NCBI GenBank assembly: GCA_032358165.1
Contig: JAALGY010000033.1
Location: forward strand, 992,001 to 1,056,000
DNA from: Diplosphaera chodatii
Taxonomy: Eukaryota; Chlorophyta; Trebouxiophyceae; Prasiolales; Stichococcaceae
DNA: 64,000 nt
Direction of reading: 5' to 3'
The notes beneath the pieces are model-generated. The model was not told where the DNA came from. It did no database searches and was given only the letters and a program-made list of their open reading frames with translations. Positions 23,818 to 36,000 of the stretch are shown one piece after another (within the stretch, counting starts at the first letter, position 1; each line of letters begins with the position of its first letter). The translations under genes and the position numbers were made by a program.

Positions 23818-24116
23818 TGACTCTACGATCGTCACATTCTTTGCTCCGCTTCCACATGTACCATGGTTCGTTGTAGTGGTTACAGTACAAATATCGCTGT
23901 GGCGGCCCAGCAGCTGCCAGGCCAAGTGTTTGCAGTCACTTATGGTCACGGAAAGAATGGCACTACGAGTACCTGTTGTAATGTGGTTTGAAACAGCTGT
24001 CACTGTTGAGACAGAAACAGAAACAGCGCATGCCCCGTGCTGCATGATCTTTGAAGACCCATTCAGCAAACGCACTGCTGCAGGTTGTCTGCTGTAATGA
24101 CATGCCCCGACAGCCT
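23818..24116. other. Convergent 3' intergenic region
   Basis: Roughly 300 bases between the lipase stop and the end of the repeat-protein gene. No gene recognised. Confidence 0.5.
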
Positions 24117-26501
24117 TCACTTGCCATTGTTGCCCTTCTTCTTGCGCTTCCTGTTGCGATTCTTGTTGGACTTGGTGGCACCCTCCTGCTGAGGGACAAC
24201 GGGCAAGCACATTGCATTGTATGGTTCAGACCCCCATCTCTCATTGTCCAGAAAGCAACGACCGGGTCGAGCTACTGCAGACAGCTTTGCGGAACATCAT
24301 CGAGGAGTACTTACCTGCGGCACAGGAGCTGACATTGGTGCAGCAGCTGCTGCTGCGGGGGCCGCGCCGCTACTCGCTGTGGCTGGCGCCTGGGGGAGCA
24401 CGACGATGTTGCTGAGCTTGGCAGAAGCAGCAAGCACATCAGCAGCAGCCCTAGAAAATGTGTGGTACTGCTCAGTTTCCTTGAGACGGCATCGCACTGC
24501 AAACATTGGATCTTGACTGCGCGGGTCAACCTGACTGGAGCAACACCTTGGGCAGGTGCCTCCACACCTGCTTCTCTGCTGGCGGCTGGTTTTCCTTCGG
24601 CAGCTCTGAGATGGATGGGGCGCGAGGCGGCTCTGGAGCTGCAGCGGCCACCTCCTCCTCGTTGCCCACCGAGCGGCGCTTCTTCTGCGGCGGCAGTAGG
24701 AAATGCTCGTCAGCGGTCTTGAGGCTTGAGACTGATGCCTGCAGGGCTTGAACTCAAGCATCCACCGGCGCTGCTTGCACCAGCCAGAGCTCATCGTCAG
24801 CGCTGCTGCCTGCCAACCTGGGCTCGGCTGGGCGCATCGCGGGGCGACTCCTCGTGGCGGTGCTTGCCGGTCTCCTGCCCTGAAGTTTTCATGGGCGGAA
24901 CCACCGCGGGCTGCGGCTTCGCATCCTGGGCATGTAAGCGGGTCGCAGTCTGTATGTGCTGAATACTGCAGGTCAGAGATGAGACCCAAACTACAGTGAC
25001 CTGGGCGTTACCAAGCAAACCTACCTCTGTTGGCTGCGGCTCGTTAGCAGGCGCGGTGCTGGGCGCTGCTTGCTCCTGTGTTGGCGCCGGCTGCTGGTCG
25101 GGCGCTTCCGGGGTTGTGCTCTCGACTTCCAGCCCGGGTGGCGCCTGTGCCGGCTGCTGGTCGGGCTCTTCCGGATGGGTGCTGTTTACCTCCGGCGCAG
25201 ACGGTGCCTGCGCTGGCTCCTGATCAGGCTCCACCTGGGTTGTGCTGTCGATCTCCGGCGTGGCCGGCGGCTGTTCTGGCTGCTGGTCGGGCTCTTCTGG
25301 GGTTGTGCTGTCAACCTCCGGCGCGGCCGGCGGCTGTTCTGGCTGCTGGTCGGGCTGTTCTGGGATGGTGCTGTCGACCTTCGACACATGTGGCGCCACT
25401 GCTGGCTGCTGGTCCGGCTCTTTTGGGGTTGTGTCCTCGACCTCTGGTGCAGACGGTGCCTGTGCTGGCTGCTGGTCGGGCGCTTCTGGGCTTGCCTGAT
25501 CGACCTCCGGCGCAGCGGGCACCTGCACCGGCTCTGCTGCCTCTGGAGTAGCTGGCGCCAGGCGCGTCGGCCAGGTTGTCGGCCCTGCAGCTGACGTTTT
25601 GCTGCGCGGCTCCTGCGGCTCTGGCGATAATGGCACCTGCTTGCAGGACCTGGCATTGTATCAGGCTGCTGATCATCGGCATAGAACACCAAACTCAGAT
25701 GCGATGGACAATGCACCAGATGCCACCAAAACATCCATGCACGTCCATGGCGGAAGTTTAGGCAATAAGCAACGAAAGTGCACACCGGTGTGGCCGGTGC
25801 AGGCATCGACTGCTGTGGCTGCCGATCCAGGCCAGTGGTAGGCGGGGGCGCGCCGTTCAGCCTGGAAGGCGCCGATGCAAAGTCATTGCTGACGTCACGG
25901 CCGACGCCCCGGCTCGCATCTGGCTGCCTTGGCGCCGGTGGGTCCGGCTCAGCATTCTTCAGGCCCACAGCTTCCAGGCACCTCGCTGCAGATACACAGC
26001 AGCATGGCTTTGGATAGCACCATGAACAGAGAAGGACGCGAGCTGGACTGCAGAGGACGGCAAACTGCACAGCAACAAACTCATGCAGCGCGTGAGGCGA
26101 TTTGGTGCACGCTCCACATGCTCGCGCTGGTGCCGAGCGCTGCACGACAGCTGTGATGGGGGAGCTACCAGCTTCGTCCCTGAGCTGCTGCCGATGGCAT
26201 TGTGTGATCAAAGCCTTGCAACGAACAGCACACGTTGATGCTGCTACACATGCATTGGCTGGTGCTTACCTACAGGCCAGAAGACAGCATGCAGGCCCCT
26301 CCAAAGCGTGCTCGACATGTTGGCTTTGTCCTTTGGAGGAGTGGCAGCGAGCTGGCGGATAGCCTTGACACACTGGCGGCAGCCCACAAGGGCGCAACGG
26401 CGCGTTTGCCCTTGGGTTATCTGCTGCTCGAAGTGAATTGCAGGATGATCGGGCATCGTGGTCGTGCCGGAGGGAAACGTGGCGACGAGAGTCTCAACTG
26501 C
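24117..26501 (-). CDS. Unknown protein with seven 21-residue Pro/Gln/Glu-rich repeats and basic tail; 5' end unresolved
   Basis: I do not recognise the family. The most upstream exon I can support (from ~26501) reads AVETLVATFPSGTTTMPDHP, then CALVGCRQCVKAIRQLAATP and MSSTLWRGLHAVFWPV. It splices in phase to ARCLEAVGLKNAEPDPPAP. After another intron come seven tandem units (25507-25067) of the type EVDSTTPEEPDQQPEQPPAAP. Next is an exon containing FLLPPQKKRRSVGNEEEVAA, with a likely nuclear signal KKRR. It is followed by DPMFAVRCRLKETEQYHTFS and RAAADVLAASAKLSNIVVLP. The last exon is a very basic tail, KSNKNRNRKRKKKGNNGK, with the stop at 24117-24119. The predicted product is a largely disordered, probably nuclear protein. 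The first exon is missing; ATG 26318 is a possible internal start. Confidence 0.55.
25067..25507 (-). repeat. Seven tandem 63-bp coding repeats
   Basis: Seven consecutive units of 63 bases, each encoding 21 residues with the core PDQQP. They sit inside one exon of the unknown minus-strand gene. Units differ by several substitutions, so the array is not a recent perfect expansion. It still keeps exact length and frame. Confidence 0.85.
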
Positions 26502-26968
26502 CTGCAGGTCAAACCACTGTCAGACCGGCGAGCTGCAACCCACTGCAACCGAACCTGCCTGTCAACGTTGCCTGCAGGCTATCAATGCGTGTGTTGACAA
26601 TGCGTGTTCGATGGCCTTTGACGAGTCAGCTGCTGGTGTAAGCTCGGTCCTCTGACGACCATGTCCAAGCCACCTCCGCCCGGCACAGCACCCGTCTCCA
26701 AGGGCGCCAATGTCATGCCATGCTGTGATGGTGTCACATGCCAGTTGTTGCATGAAGGTTGGTCGGATGCATGCCTCTCAAGGTTCGGCTGACCAGGGGT
26801 TTCGGTCTCATGCGAAGGACACATCGTTCGTAGCGCCTGGTCATGCTGCCACTGGCCTGGCACCAGCCACGCACCTGTGCGCACCTTCATGACGCAGACG
26901 CCACTTGGGACCACTCTAGCTGCCGCTGCTGGGGTGGCTGTGTGCACTGAAGCTACGGCCTGACTACT
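26502..26968. other. Intergenic region between two minus-strand genes
   Basis: About 470 bases. They should hold the 3' UTR of the CPL3-like gene and the promoter or missing first exon of the repeat-protein gene. A plus-strand ORF at 26661 (MSKPPPPGTAPVSKGANV) was considered but is not supported. Confidence 0.4.
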
Positions 26969-29900
26969 TCAACGTGCACGCTGAAGCTGCTGGTTGGCTG
27001 CCCTGCTGCAGATTTCCAGCGCAGCTGGACAACTACGGCGGTGCTGAGTCAGGGACTGCAAAATCTGACTCCGGTGCCCGGCGCCACAGCGTACAGGAGC
27101 ATTTCAACCTGGGCATCAGGGTTTAATTTCAATGTCACACCTCATGGATACACACAACACACGCTCATCAGAGCAGCAGCTCAAAGCTCACCATCCTTCA
27201 TTGACAATAAACTTGCCAGTCTCCCGCGCCCATTGTGCCTGCATTGAGGCATTTCTTGTTGGTATGATGGCACTTGACCAAGGATATGCTGGCAGCGGCA
27301 AGTGCCACGGATCGCTGGTGTTGCCAGAGCATACGCCAATCAGCTCCAACACAGGGTCTCCTTCAACCTTCAGCGTGTGCTGCGTGTTGGTAACCAGGTG
27401 CGTCACAGCTTCGTCAGTTGTGGCTGTGCATCTGGCGCCAAACGCCTCCGCTCGCAGCCACAGTGCGTGCTGTGACGGCACCTCGTCCAGGGGGATGATG
27501 CGGCTGAACATGATGACCACACCCTGCAGCACCTGTGCTTGCACAACATTGTGTTGCCCCTTGTCGGCACACAGGCAGATGCAGCAGACCTTGCTTTGCC
27601 CAAACCGCACACTGGCTTGTGGCATTGCTGTCTAGCTTGCCCTAATTCGGCATCTGATGCTGCTCGTATGCAGTTGCATGCAACCACAGACTGATGGTGA
27701 GCCGAGGTGTGCAACCGGCCACCGAACTGCGATCTGGTATAGGTGTTACCTCTGAGCGCTCCAGCTGAAGGATGTGCGGCACGTCCCACTTCTCGTAGAC
27801 TGCCTTGCCGTCGGGGCCCCTTGTGGGCGGCGTGGACAGCGCCGTGAACACGCGGTCGTGCACCCGCAGCAGCACGTCCCTCGCAATGCTCAGCATGCCG
27901 TGCTCCGCCACTTCATCCCTGTGTACCCAGAAAGCTTCCTGCTCGTCTGCTGACCCAAGCCCTGGGCAGCTCGGTGATTTTATCCCAGTAGATGATTTGC
28001 AAACGATCAGCGTGAGGACCCGACTGGCATGCACATGGGCTCTGCACCTTTCGGCCTCCAGCAACGAGCGCGAGGTGACGCGTAGGCCTGGAAAGAACAC
28101 ATACGGCTCCACCAGAAAGAGGTTCTCGGGGTGCTCCGACCATCTGTTCCAGGAAGCGACCGTCAGGCCAACTGCTGGTCAAGATGAGGGCTTACTGTGG
28201 GGTGGATAAGGGCGATGCAGCACCATGAACATTGCTGAGGTGGCTGAGACGGATGTAAATGCAGGTCAGGTGCATGCCGCGCAGGGTGTTGCAGGTCGGG
28301 ATTCAATATGTGCGGAATGACATACACAGATGAGGTGTCGTCCACGATGATGGACACCATCTCGCGGCCCTCGAGGCCAGCCTTGAGCCTTTTGGCCAGG
28401 TCCACTTGCGCCGGGTCGCCGCTGCCCTGCAGCACAAGGTTGCCGATGCTGACAGAGTTGCATGTTGGCAAGCAGTGAATCAGGCTGGCGTCGTAAGACA
28501 GATGCTTGCGATGCAGCTGGGGTACGGGGCATCGACACACATGATGTTATCCACCTGGGCTATAATCCGAGGCCCGAACAACCTGCCGGTGGGGTCGAGG
28601 AGCTCAACCACTGCCATTGCATACGACCTGCAAGGACAGGGGCATGACAATCGCACCCTAGTGTGATCAGCGTGTATCTTGATAGCATGCTGTGTTGTTT
28701 GACCATCATGTTGGAAAGTGGCAGCATGCTGTCGATGGCTCCAACCTGCTGCCATTGGTGTGGATCCACAGCTCAAAGCATTCGGAGGTGCTGCTGAGGA
28801 ACTCCTGCACTCCTGGCCTGAGCTTCGTCCACATCTGCAGATGGCACAGGACTGGCCTCAGCCAGACTGCAAACTTCAGTTACTGACAAACAGCGTGCCT
28901 CCAACCAAGACACTGCATATGCAGCGGCGACTGTGGTGGTCATGCTGGCAACCTGGATCTGCGGCAGCTCGTACAGCTGGCGCTCGGCAGCATTGGGAAG
29001 GTTCAGGAGGCCGCGCAGCCTGATCTCCATGTCCACTGCCACCTCAGAAAACCGCGTGGAGTTGACAAGCGTGTGGTCCTGTCGGAAGAAGCAACAGTTC
29101 AGCAGCCTCACTATTGTATATGGAAACTGCAGGTATGCTCAGGGTGGTGCCCAATGTCCTCGGTCCGATCAAGAGCGCAAACTCACCAGATCCAGCACGA
29201 GGCAGAGGTGCCGACGCCTGCGAACACGTCATGTGCAGGCCCTTGATCTTGTAGATTGTTGGACAGGCACATTTGGTATGCAGCAATCACGAGCCAGATG
29301 TGACATCAGGACATGGCCCCACAAGACTTACTGCAGTAGGCTGTTCACATCGCCTAGGATGGCTGAAGACAATACGCTGGCTGTGGTCGACTGCGCAGTG
29401 CTGGGGTCCTGATGCACGCCGTTGCCCAGATTGTTTCCGGCTGGCTGGACATAACTGGAGCCGCTGTAGTGGGGCTGCAGGGCAGCAGGTTGCATGGAGT
29501 ATGCAGGGCCTGCCTGCGGCTGGTGTGCCAGCGCTTCCTGCTGCACAGCACCATGCGCTTCCATGAAAGGATCGTAACCCCCCAGCACCGCGTCTGACAC
29601 TGCTGCGGCTGCAGCAGCTGGCTCTATGTCCTGGCCTGACGCAGGCTTGGCTTCCAGTGGTGGAGGAGGAGGAGGCGGGGCGGGTTTCCCTTCCACAGCG
29701 CCGTTGCCGCTGCGCTCTGCCCTGCTGGTGGCTGCGGCAGCAACGGCAGCTGAGACATCGGGACGCTCCCTGCTGGGTGCTGTCGCTCCGCCTGCTGATG
29801 CTGCTGTGCTGCTGGGCCTTGCAGCCACGGGCGCCTCAGGCCGCAGCGCCTTGCTCGTGTGCACCCAGCCCTCCAGGGTGGACGCCTGGCTGTCACTGAA

Positions 29901-31088
29901 CAGCTGCTCCCGCTTGCGGATGGCAGCGGCGAACAGCTCTCGTGTGGTTGCACCCACCATTGCCTGCCTGTTGCAAGTAACAGACATCGATGTGTATAGA
30001 TCTGCTGCCATCGCTCTTGTTTGACTGATTCTACAGAGGATGCTTTGGCAATCTCGACCAGATTCGATTTTACAGCATATGTTATTCAGTACCCTTGTGC
30101 AGTACCCAACACCACATGTGCCGAGCGCAGGCCGGCAAATATGCTGCCGGCAAGCGCGGCAAGCTGCTCGCTGTGCTTCTCTGAAGAGCTGCCTGTCGAT
30201 GCCTGCACGATGTTCGTAGCAATGATCAAAGCAAGCAGTTGCCAGAGCCTCATGCTGGAGTGCTGCTTGCTTCGTTCGCTGTCGGTGTGGCAAAGTCACA
30301 GTTGCAGTCTGCAACACATGCGACCAGCAGCTCACCACTGCAGCAAACTTCTCCAGCTTGTGTAGTGCCGAGGCGAGGCGCTCACAGACAGTGTCCAGCG
30401 ACCTGAGACAAGTAGGCAAGCACATTGACGATCGTCATTATGGGATGCAATGCACAAGCGTGCTGCACGCAGGCTCATTCCTCCTTGTTGCCTCAGCAGC
30501 ATGCGCACTTCATGGCCTGGGGTACGCCTGTTTCGTTCGTCAGCCGCTGGATGTCTGCCGCAAGGCTGTCTGCTGCGCTTCGTGGTTCGCTCCGCTGGCG
30601 CCGGGATGGCGATGGAGTGCGCCGCCGAGGTTTCCGCAGGCTGCTGTCAGGAGGGCTGTCATCCCGCAACGGGCGCCTGCCTCCGTGCCTGCCGTTCTCG
30701 ACCCTGTCGCTGCGCCCTGCAGACCGCCTGCCGCCTGCTGACGGCCGGGCATCAGAGCGCGGCGACGTGCTGTGCTCCTTGGCGCGGATGGTGGGTGTGC
30801 GGGGCGACCTGCGGCAGTCTGCTGATCTGCTGCGTTTCCGCCTGCGGGGCGTGCTGGGACTCCTGCGCCTCGTTGGAGGCGAGCGTGCCCGCGGCGCAGG
30901 CTGCCGCTGAATGATCATCTGCAGGCGAAATATAGGCGGGTGGAGCAAAGCCCGGCTGTACACTATGTGTTACAACCATGTCTTGGCGCAAGCGTCACTA
31001 GCAACGTGCATGCGCCACGCTGCACCTCGCGAGGAGGGGTGGGCGGGATCTCGCCCTCCTCGAGATCGCTGTCATCCCCATCTGACAT
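26969..31088 (-). CDS. CPL3: RNA polymerase II CTD phosphatase-like protein (CPL3/FCP1 type) with BRCT domain
   Basis: Dephosphorylates the Ser-rich C-terminal repeats of RNA polymerase II in the nucleus. Start ATG 31088 gives MSDGDDSDLEEGEIPPTPPR; plant CPL3 also opens with a V/LEEGEI motif. Next is an Arg/Ser-rich exon (SPPTRRRSPSTPRRRKRSRS), then QAMVGATTRELFAAAIRKRE and a Pro/Ala-rich linker. The catalytic FCP1 domain starts RRHLCLVLDLDHTLVNSTRF, with the DxDxT nucleophile motif split by an intron. It continues KLRPGVQEFLSSTSECFELW, ELLDPTGRLFGPRIIAQ and GREMVSIIVDDTS. The BRCT domain is VVIMFSRIIPLDEVPSQHAL to WARETGKFIVNEGW, spliced to AANQQLQRAR with the stop at 26969-26971. The phosphatase and BRCT order matches plant CPL3. 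Several exon borders in the N-terminal half are approximate. Confidence 0.85.
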
Positions 31089-31755
31089 GGGGTACTGCGG
31101 GCTCGCGCGGACTTGCTGGCAGCGGCGGGTCGCCGACTACATCAGCTTGTCGCACCAGCCTTCGACATTCCTCGCTGGTCCTGCTTGAGCATGCAACGGC
31201 TAGATGCAGACAGCCTAGAGGCTGACACCTCAGGCTTTGTGCAGATGTTGTTGCCAGCTGCGCTTGTGCAAGGTTCCACCACAGCCCTTGGCTCTTGCAA
31301 CAAGCAGACGAGGCTCAGTACTTGCACACACAAGCCTTTTCTTGTCAGTGGGTGTGCTTGCAGGGCGTGCTGCTGTGAAGCGTGTTTTTCGCCTGAGTGG
31401 GCTCAAGATCACTTGCGAAATATGTTCGTCTCGTGATCGGCAAGGTGCACCTGAGCGACGAAAGAACCACAGGTACTACCACACAGGGCTGAAATCAAGC
31501 TGTCAACGGTGCAAATGCGAACGTATGTCGCCATGAGATTGCTGCCGTCGAGGAAGCTGAGAGTCTCACCCGGGTCCCGCTCCGCTGTTTCAAAATCACG
31601 CTGTGCGTTGCCCTTCCTTGATGTTGTTCCACCCAAGTCACAAACGCTGTGAAGGTGCACGCTGATAGGGCCGAAGCATCACTGATTGTCAACTCAACGG
31701 CACGTTTGCAGCGGCCGTTAGGCACATCAAAGAGAGGGCGGTCGTAACATCAACC
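31089..31755. promoter_or_regulatory. Divergent promoter region
   Basis: About 670 bases between the CPL3-like start and the small coiled-coil gene. No coding region with support. Confidence 0.45.
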
Positions 31756-32457
31756 ATGCAGCATACACAGCAACGCAATGCCACGGATCAGGACGAGCAA
31801 CGCGGGCTGGAGCAGCAATCACCTACGGAAGGTGACAGGGAGTGGGCGCAGCTCACGCCAACGCTGCATGCGGGCGCAGAAGCATTGCGGCAGCGGACCG
31901 CAGAGATATTGGAGCAGGTCTGCTGTGCACTAGTGGTGATGTGATGGACCCTTTACGATGTGGCAATGCCGTTTGATGCCATGAGCTTCAGTGAATACTC
32001 TGATGCCCCCACCATGCGGTCACCGCCTGGCTGGAGCTCCAACAAGCTGCTGATGTCCGAGTGGCGTCATTCACAGTTGGAGGAGCTTACCAGCCTGGGT
32101 GTCAACTTCATCGACGAGCTCAAGCAGGCATTCCTGGACAAGATGATTGAGTGAGCTCCATTGACTTGGATCAGTCATGCTCCCGCGACTGCATCATCTT
32201 GTTGCTGCCTCACGTGCTGCTGCGCATGGGTCCCTTACCAGCGCATTCTGCTGATGCCTCCTCTTGATGCTGCGTGCTTGCCCAACTTGGGTACATGACC
32301 CCTGGTGTGCAGGGCGCGGCGGACGATTGAGGGTCATGAAACTGATCAGTTAGAAGAATGGGCAAACCGGAGTGCTGCCACATTCGACCTGCAGAACCGC
32401 ATACAGCAGGCCACTCAGTTAATGGGCACCCTGGAAGCGAGCTTCGGCAGCCACTGA
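31756..32457 (+). CDS. Small coiled-coil protein, unknown; exon 1 junction unresolved
   Basis: Three putative exons. The first (ATG 31756 to ~31918) encodes QQRNATDQDEQRGLEQQS and HAGAEALRQRTAEILEQ and ends at a GT. The second reads MSFSEYSDAPTMRSPPGWSS and QLEELTSLGVNFIDELKQAF. It splices in phase (GA|G) to ARRTIEGHETDQLEEWANRS and LQNRIQQATQLMGTLEASFG, with TGA 32455-32457. Exons 2 and 3 join cleanly, but exon 1 leaves in phase 0 while the only good acceptor before exon 2 needs phase 2. The real start may therefore be ATG 31966, with the first ORF acting as an upstream ORF. The product is short, charged and mostly helical. I recognise no family. Confidence 0.5.
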
Positions 32458-33074
32458 GCGGCTATTGATAGATGAGGTTACAGTGTTCGCATATACAGAG
32501 GGTCAAGAGGCTAACCATGCAGTCAGTCGCTGCATTGCAGTTTGCACAACCCGAAACTGTTTGATGTATCGGATGCCGTAGTCTTCAGACATCCAGGCCC
32601 TGGGGTTAAGCCTTACATTTCACACATCAGCGTCAGCTAGTGGGCATCCCGGACATGCTTCGAGATGCAACAGGTGTCATCGCGTATAGCTGAGATGGGA
32701 ACGTTTGGACAACCTCAGAAAGCCAGAATGAATCAGGGCGACCACTGTAAGTTCAGGCATTCAGGGTCGCTACGGCCCGCCAGCCGCTACTATGATTGCT
32801 GTCAGCAGCGGTTCAGATACTGAAGTGGTCCCCTGCCAGCGTGCTACGATGTAACTGCGTCAAGAATGCCGCCAAGGGCCAGACGCTGTAATCATGGCTC
32901 CCCTGCAGCAGTGACCACACATCTGGAACTCAAGCCAGCGTCTCAGAGCCAGGTGGCACAACTAAGGAGCAAGGACGCGATATTCCACCGGGTGCACAGA
33001 GACAGAATCAGCTCAAGGGATACTTGAGATATTCTCTGCTGCTTGCATGCGACACACATAGACACACCTTCCGC
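32458..33074. other. Convergent intergenic region
   Basis: About 600 bases between stops of the small coiled-coil gene and the FHA gene. I see nothing in it. Confidence 0.5.
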
Positions 33075-36000
33075 CTAATCCTCCTCCATCTCATCGTCCT
33101 CGTCCTCGTCTTCCTCGTCTTCCTCGTCTTCGTCTCTGCCATTGGTCACGGGGTCTCCTTCAAGGTCAGCGTCCTCCGCTGCTGCGCCGCCATGTCCGTC
33201 TGCACTCTCGTGCGCCTGAGCAGCTGCTGGCTTGCCGTCGCCGCTGGATGGGTTGGCTGAAGTGGCAGGTGGAAGTTCTCCGACAGGTGCACTGTCACCA
33301 GCAGCATCAGCGTCTGCCTTGACTGCATCGCCGCTTTCATCTTCGCTGGCTGCGGCCTGTGATCCACTGATGCCGCCGTTGGCTTGGGTGTCTGCAGCGC
33401 TGAGGCCTGTCAGCCGGCCCATCGTATCGACCTTCTGGCCCGGCTCAAAAGTGGCAGCTGTGTCGCCAGCATTTTCCGAAGCAGGCTTGGCAGCATCCAG
33501 CCGCATGTCCGTGTCAGGGGCGGAACTTTGCTGCATGGGGGTCCTCGGATCCTGGAGCTCTGCAGTGGCAGCGGCGGCCATGTGTGTCTGCTCCAGCAGC
33601 TTGCCAGCAGCTGCCGTGGCAGGGGCAGGGGCGCTGGACGCTGCCTGGGTGCCTGCAGCCGCCGCGCCAGCCGCAGGGTTGTAGCTTGCAGCTGGGTCGT
33701 GTGACGATACCTCCAGGGTGTGCTGCGTGCCATCAAACTGCGCGGCGCCACTGTCGGCAGGGGGGCTCATGGCCTGGTCCAGGGCGGCCACTGCAAAAGC
33801 AGGCACCACACCATCAGCATGGTCAGAGCGAATAGTTGCACGCCAGCACACAGGAGGGTGGCCTGCCGATATGACTTTTGCAAGGCAGCGCACAGTGCTA
33901 ACCGTGATGGAGTGCGACCCACCTGGTTTCTCCTTGTTGACAATAGCAGACTTGCCGAGTGTGCCGAGAGCAGCCTCCATCTCGAGGTCTGCTGCCTGCA
34001 CAATTGCCCGCGCTTCTTGTGCCCTGCATGCAGTTGCAGACGCCACTCAGCCCATCCTAACATTCTTGCTACAGGACCTCCCGCCAGTACCTGACGCCGT
34101 GAGTCTTGCGATGCAAGGGCCAATGTCATTGCGGACCGCTGTCTGGCTGCACAGCTGTTTGCGAACAGCACCAGACACTACCAGCAGTCTACCAGGGTTG
34201 CAGTTGCGACTCACTTGCGCTGCGCCACGGTGACCTTCCGCCACTGCTGCAGCAGGTCATGAACCCGCTCTTCGTTGACAGTCAGCTCGTCACGCAGCAT
34301 TTTCACTTCCATCTCCACGTCCCCCTGCAGCACAGGCAGCAGCAATCGACTCCTGTGACAAGGCTCCATGCGTGTCTTGCCTCCATCAGCACAGCTGCAG
34401 CACAGCTCCCAAAGCGCCAGAGTTGCAAACGAGATAGACATCCCCACCAGCTTGGTGACCGCATCACGCGCCTCCCGCTGCGAGGTCCCAAGCTGCTGCC
34501 GCAGCTTCTCAGCCTCTTTGTCTGCCTGCTGCTGCTTCTGCCCCGCCGTGGATGCACAATCCCGCATCTCCTGACATGATGAATAAGGACACTGTTACAT
34601 TGACATGCCGGCCTCTCCGGTGCGCGACTCCCAAAACGCCACGATTGTGGCAGCAGAAGATGTGGCATGAGAATCATATCAACCACATGACTGCTAAACA
34701 TGGTGTGATCGGCAACCTTTGTGCATCTGTGAGGTGCAGCAACAAAAAGATGTGCACCTGCAAATCCTGAGCGGATGAGCGCAGCTGGTCCCGCAGGTCA
34801 TCAGCCTCGGCACCCATTGCAGCCAGACGCTCCTGCAGGCCTGCTTCTGAGATCTTGAGTGCCTGCAACTCTTCGTCCTTGTGCTGCTGCGCGTCCTTGA
34901 GCTGCTGCTTCAGCTGGTCCACTTCTGCCTGCATTCCACACCGCAAGTAACTCTTCTTTGACAGGGCAAGCAGCTTCAAACCGACCACGTGACAGGCAGC
35001 AACAGTTGACTGTGAGAAATACTGTTGAACAGTCAACTGGAGGGTGACACGGGTGTTGTTCTTGACTTTGCTGCGCACCTGTCGAGCCTCCAGGTCTGCC
35101 TTCAGGCTAGTTGTGGCCTCTTCCTGTGCCCTTACCGCTTCCTGCTGCTCTGCCACTTGCTGTGCCAGACTGGCCTTGGCAGCTGACAGCTCTTTGATCT
35201 CCTGCTCACAGTGTTGCGCAGCATCTGCCGCTGCCGTGGCCACCGCTGCTTCGCCCTGCCGCCAGAATGGCAGCTGGTAAAGTTCGTAGAGTGTGTGGAC
35301 AGGGAGAGCTTTTACTGATCACTGTGGTATGCCAGAGACATGCAGCGGGCACCTAGCCACGCATGAATAAGATGAGACTTTCACCAGAAGATACATGAGT
35401 GGCCAAGGAGACCGGACACAACGACAGCAGCATACATACCTGCAGGCGCGTGGTGGCAAGTTCGGCTGCCAGCTGCTGCGCCTCAGCAACCTTGGCATCC
35501 AGCTGATTTCTGGCGGCCTCTGTCTCACCGCGTGCCTCTCCCAGCTTCGACTGCAGCTCCTGCACGTGATGAACAGGCAAAGGCTAAGGCAGGGTGGCAG
35601 CTGCCTGCAGGACCAGCTGCAATGGGGCGTAGGTCGTCGCCCCTGGGCAGCTGATGGGGGGCATCAAGGTCCAGTGCTGCGCGCATGTGCAGGCCGACTG
35701 CACAGGTAATTACCTTGTTTGTAGCCAGCAGCTGGCTCAGCTTGCGCTCCTTTGCAGCCTCGGCATCCCCGTCAGGCGTGCTGGAGACATTGGACATGCA
35801 TAGCCGCTTGACCGGCGTCGCAGCTTCTGCCTGAGCGGCATCGTCTGGTTTACGCACTCGCGTCGCCTCAGCCGCAATCTCCAGTCGATACCTGCAGGGA
35901 CTCGCATATCTTATGGGGAAAAGCAAGGGGAGGTTGAGGATGGTGTAGTGGCTGCAACTGCTCTGACAAGATAGCTACATCTGTGCTGCATGAAACTCAC

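Noticed and set aside
25070..25594. Long plus-strand open frames opposite the Pro-rich repeats
   Set aside because: They are mirror images of the 63-base repeats on the minus strand, full of Trp, Cys and Arg, and lack splice support. The minus-strand reading has clean repeat structure.
26661..26943. Possible small plus-strand gene MSKPPPPGTAPVSKGANV joined to TPLGTTLAAAAGVAVCTEA
   Set aside because: The join would give only 38 residues, no family fits, and the nearby plus frames at 26960-27040 are explained by the last exon of the CPL3-like gene on the other strand.
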